Assembly: GCA_943788935.1 (NCBI GenBank) | Contig: CALSSE010000017.1 | Coordinates: 296,001-360,000, forward strand | Source: an uncultured bacterium | GTDB taxonomy: Bacteria > Myxococcota_A > Bradymonadia > UBA7976 > VGTA01 | Direction: 5' to 3' | Length of the DNA stretch: 64,000 bases | Part shown: positions 62,690 to 64,000 of the stretch, in pieces | Position numbering within the stretch: position 1 is the stretch's first letter | How the letters are laid out: every line of letters starts with the position of its first letter | Made by a program: the position numbers and the translations under genes | Notes under the pieces: model-generated | What the model was told of the DNA's origin: nothing | What the model saw: the letters and a program-made list of their open reading frames with translations, nothing else | Database searches by the model: none

Positions 62690-62838
62690 TAGATTACAGG
62701 GAGAGTCTTGTTCGTTATCCCTTCTATCCTCAGAGAGTGTGTTTTATCTGTTGAGCTTATTAGCGCTTAACTCTACACTCACTATTTAGGGCGCTAAATC
62801 TTTAAAGAGAACCGAAGAAAGAGATACATCCTCCAACA

Positions 62839-64000
62839 ATGCTCACTGAAATACTCATGTCGCTCTTCGCGATCGATAGCTTTAGGCTGTGGAGAAGAGC
62901 GACGAACTATCCAAACATTAATCACTTGAGTCAAACGCTTGAAGCGCCTGCGCTCCTCGATGACTATAGAGTGATTTCAGCGCCAGGTGTTGACGTACCT
63001 GAGAGCGTACTATGGGGGGCGGTCCAGTGGGCAGATGATGAAGGGGTGCTCGTCGCTGACCTTATCCCTGCAGGCTTACCGACCGAGAGAGTGCTCGGGC
63101 TACTCCATCAGAGTCATCCGACAGATTTCTCCCAACATCCCTTTGCGCCAGGAATCACTGGCGGGGTCGCCTGCCTTGTCCATACAAGTATTTTAGAGCT
63201 ATATGCTCCTCCGGCCAATGAGAATGGCGATGAGGTGAGCTCTCAAGTCAAATGGATAGATTATGCCCAATCCCTCAAACGATACGCTCCCTGGGAGAGC
63301 GCTTTGTTATTGGTCGAGGGGTGGCGCCTCACTCATGCAGAGCGTCGACAAGTGGTCGGCGAGACTCCTATCATACGGAGAGAAGTCGCTAAGGCACTCT
63401 TTAAGGGGAGCTTTGAGCAGGCGCGTTTGGCAACACCCATCGTCCTCGGTCTACTCGCTTGGCTAGTGTGGAGTGATCCGATGTGGGGAACCTTGACTCT
63501 CTTCATCTGGATGATCCAGCCCCTTATTATCTTCTCTTCAACCGGCTTTAATACCGGAGCACTTCGCTACTCACTCCTTCGACCTCTTGTAGAGCTTTGG
63601 GGGTGGGTTGAATCTCTTGGCTCCACGAGCACCGAGATCACTGATGAAGAGCGAGCTCGATTGACAGAGTCTTATCAGGCACAAATTAGTGCAGGTATAG
63701 AGAGATTCTTTCGTGAGCCAGTAGAGAGCTGTCCGCTCTGCCAAGACTCTCAGCTGACAACTCATCTCACTGTTCCTGACTATTACCAACAGAAGCCCGG
63801 TACCTTTAACCTAGATCGCTGTATGAGCTGTGACCATATCTTTCAAAACCCTCAACTGACCATTGAGGGGCTCGATTTTTATTATCGAGACTTTTATGAT
63901 GGCCTCGGTGAGCGGGGAATGGATCTGGTGTTTGGTGCGACTGAGACCTCATATCGCCAGCGAGTAGCGATGATCAGAGCTCATGGATCTCCGCGACAAT
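62839..64000 (+). CDS. Membrane-linked zinc-ribbon methyltransferase start, 3' end outside window
   Basis: From ATG 62839 the frame stays open for 387 codons to the right edge, so the gene is cut there. The first 185 residues match no family I know (M-L-T-E-I-L-M-S-L-F at the start; W-G-A-V-Q-W-A-D-D-E-G mid-way). Two hydrophobic segments follow (about 201-212 and 216-232, A-T-P-I-V-L-G-L-L-A-W-L-V-W). Then comes a zinc-ribbon-like part with C-P-L-C and C-M-S-C (about 307-340) and N-P-Q-L plus Y-Y-R-D-F-Y, the usual lead-in to C-x-x-C class I SAM methyltransferases. The SAM-binding core itself would begin near the edge. The early part could be a degraded glycosyltransferase domain with a membrane helix pair, which is only a guess. 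The ribosome site is weak. The 149-bp gap before it shows nothing else. Confidence 0.7.
   Translation, partial: MLTEILMSLFAIDSFRLWRRATNYPNINHLSQTLEAPALLDDYRVISAPGVDVPESVLWGAVQWADDEGVLVADLIPAGLPTERVLGLLHQSHPTDFSQHPFAPGITGGVACLVHTSILELYAPPANENGDEVSSQVKWIDYAQSLKRYAPWESALLLVEGWRLTHAERRQVVGETPIIRREVAKALFKGSFEQARLATPIVLGLLAWLVWSDPMWGTLTLFIWMIQPLIIFSSTGFNTGALRYSLLRPLVELWGWVESLGSTSTEITDEERARLTESYQAQISAGIERFFREPVESCPLCQDSQLTTHLTVPDYYQQKPGTFNLDRCMSCDHIFQNPQLTIEGLDFYYRDFYDGLGERGMDLVFGATETSYRQRVAMIRAHGSPRQ

Noticed and set aside
62987..63466. Two short plus-strand ORFs near the right end
   Set aside because: They lie in another frame within a 387-codon open frame (62839 to the edge) that has recognisable domain features.
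1..64000. tRNA, rRNA, insertion sequences, integrases, prophage genes
   Set aside because: No tRNA-like or rRNA-like segments, transposase motifs or terminal inverted repeats with target duplications were recognised.

Overview
The window reads as a chromosomal segment of a deltaproteobacterial-type organism, most likely a Myxococcota relative (for example a Bradymonadales-like lineage). This is an inference from gene content: a eukaryote-like Ser/Thr kinase with an extracytoplasmic sensor, a response regulator fused to a class III adenylyl cyclase, a formylglycine-enzyme-fold lipoprotein, very large lipoproteins built from Cys/Asp calcium-type repeats (C-x-D-x-x-D-N-D-x-D), a degenerate receiver with a proline-rich tail, and paired ArsA-like ATPases. 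Housekeeping genes are intact or nearly so. I saw no rRNA, tRNA, insertion sequence, prophage, integrase or CRISPR array.

Layout. 1-5.9 kb: a 5'-truncated SNF2 helicase, an AT-rich orphan gene and glpD. 5.9-9.2 kb (minus): a transmembrane Ser/Thr kinase followed by a TPR membrane protein. 9.4-14 kb: a FGE-fold lipoprotein, an AtoE-type fatty-acid transporter, a convergent RluA-type pseudouridine synthase and a small lipoprotein. 14.2-17.5 kb: an O-methyltransferase, a frameshifted YdjY-like secreted protein, a 71-residue Cys-containing peptide resembling a RiPP precursor, and an HPr-kinase-like ATPase. This is the most interesting segment of the window. 17.5-29.3 kb (minus): two giant repeat lipoproteins of 2691 and 1161 residues. 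29.5-35 kb: a receiver-adenylyl cyclase, then a minus-strand flippase and two ArsA-like ATPases. 35.2-40 kb: sucC, sucD, plsC and an organophosphate-antiporter-type MFS protein with an unusual secreted N-terminal extension. 40-49.3 kb: a heme c/copper monooxygenase-fold lipoprotein, a glutamine amidotransferase, a HAD phosphatase, an OmpA lipoprotein, a beta-propeller protein and a neighbour sharing its C-terminal domain, a greB-type factor and udk. 49.4-59.6 kb: an Ig-like/PPC lipoprotein, then a minus-strand run of a degenerate receiver, mfd and two PpiC/SurA chaperone-isomerases. 59.8-64 kb: a SpoU-type RNA methylase, a split transketolase, and a gene running off the window that joins membrane segments to a zinc-ribbon methyltransferase start.

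Two themes cut across the window. First, short in-frame tandem repeats (units of 9, 12, 15, 18 or 24 bp) are unusually common. They cluster in the tether just after lipoprotein cysteines, in signal-peptide regions and near start codons. Second, at least two conserved genes (the YdjY-like gene and mfd) carry a reading-frame break near a good Shine-Dalgarno sequence. These may be real mutations, recoding or sequence errors, and raw reads would separate the possibilities.
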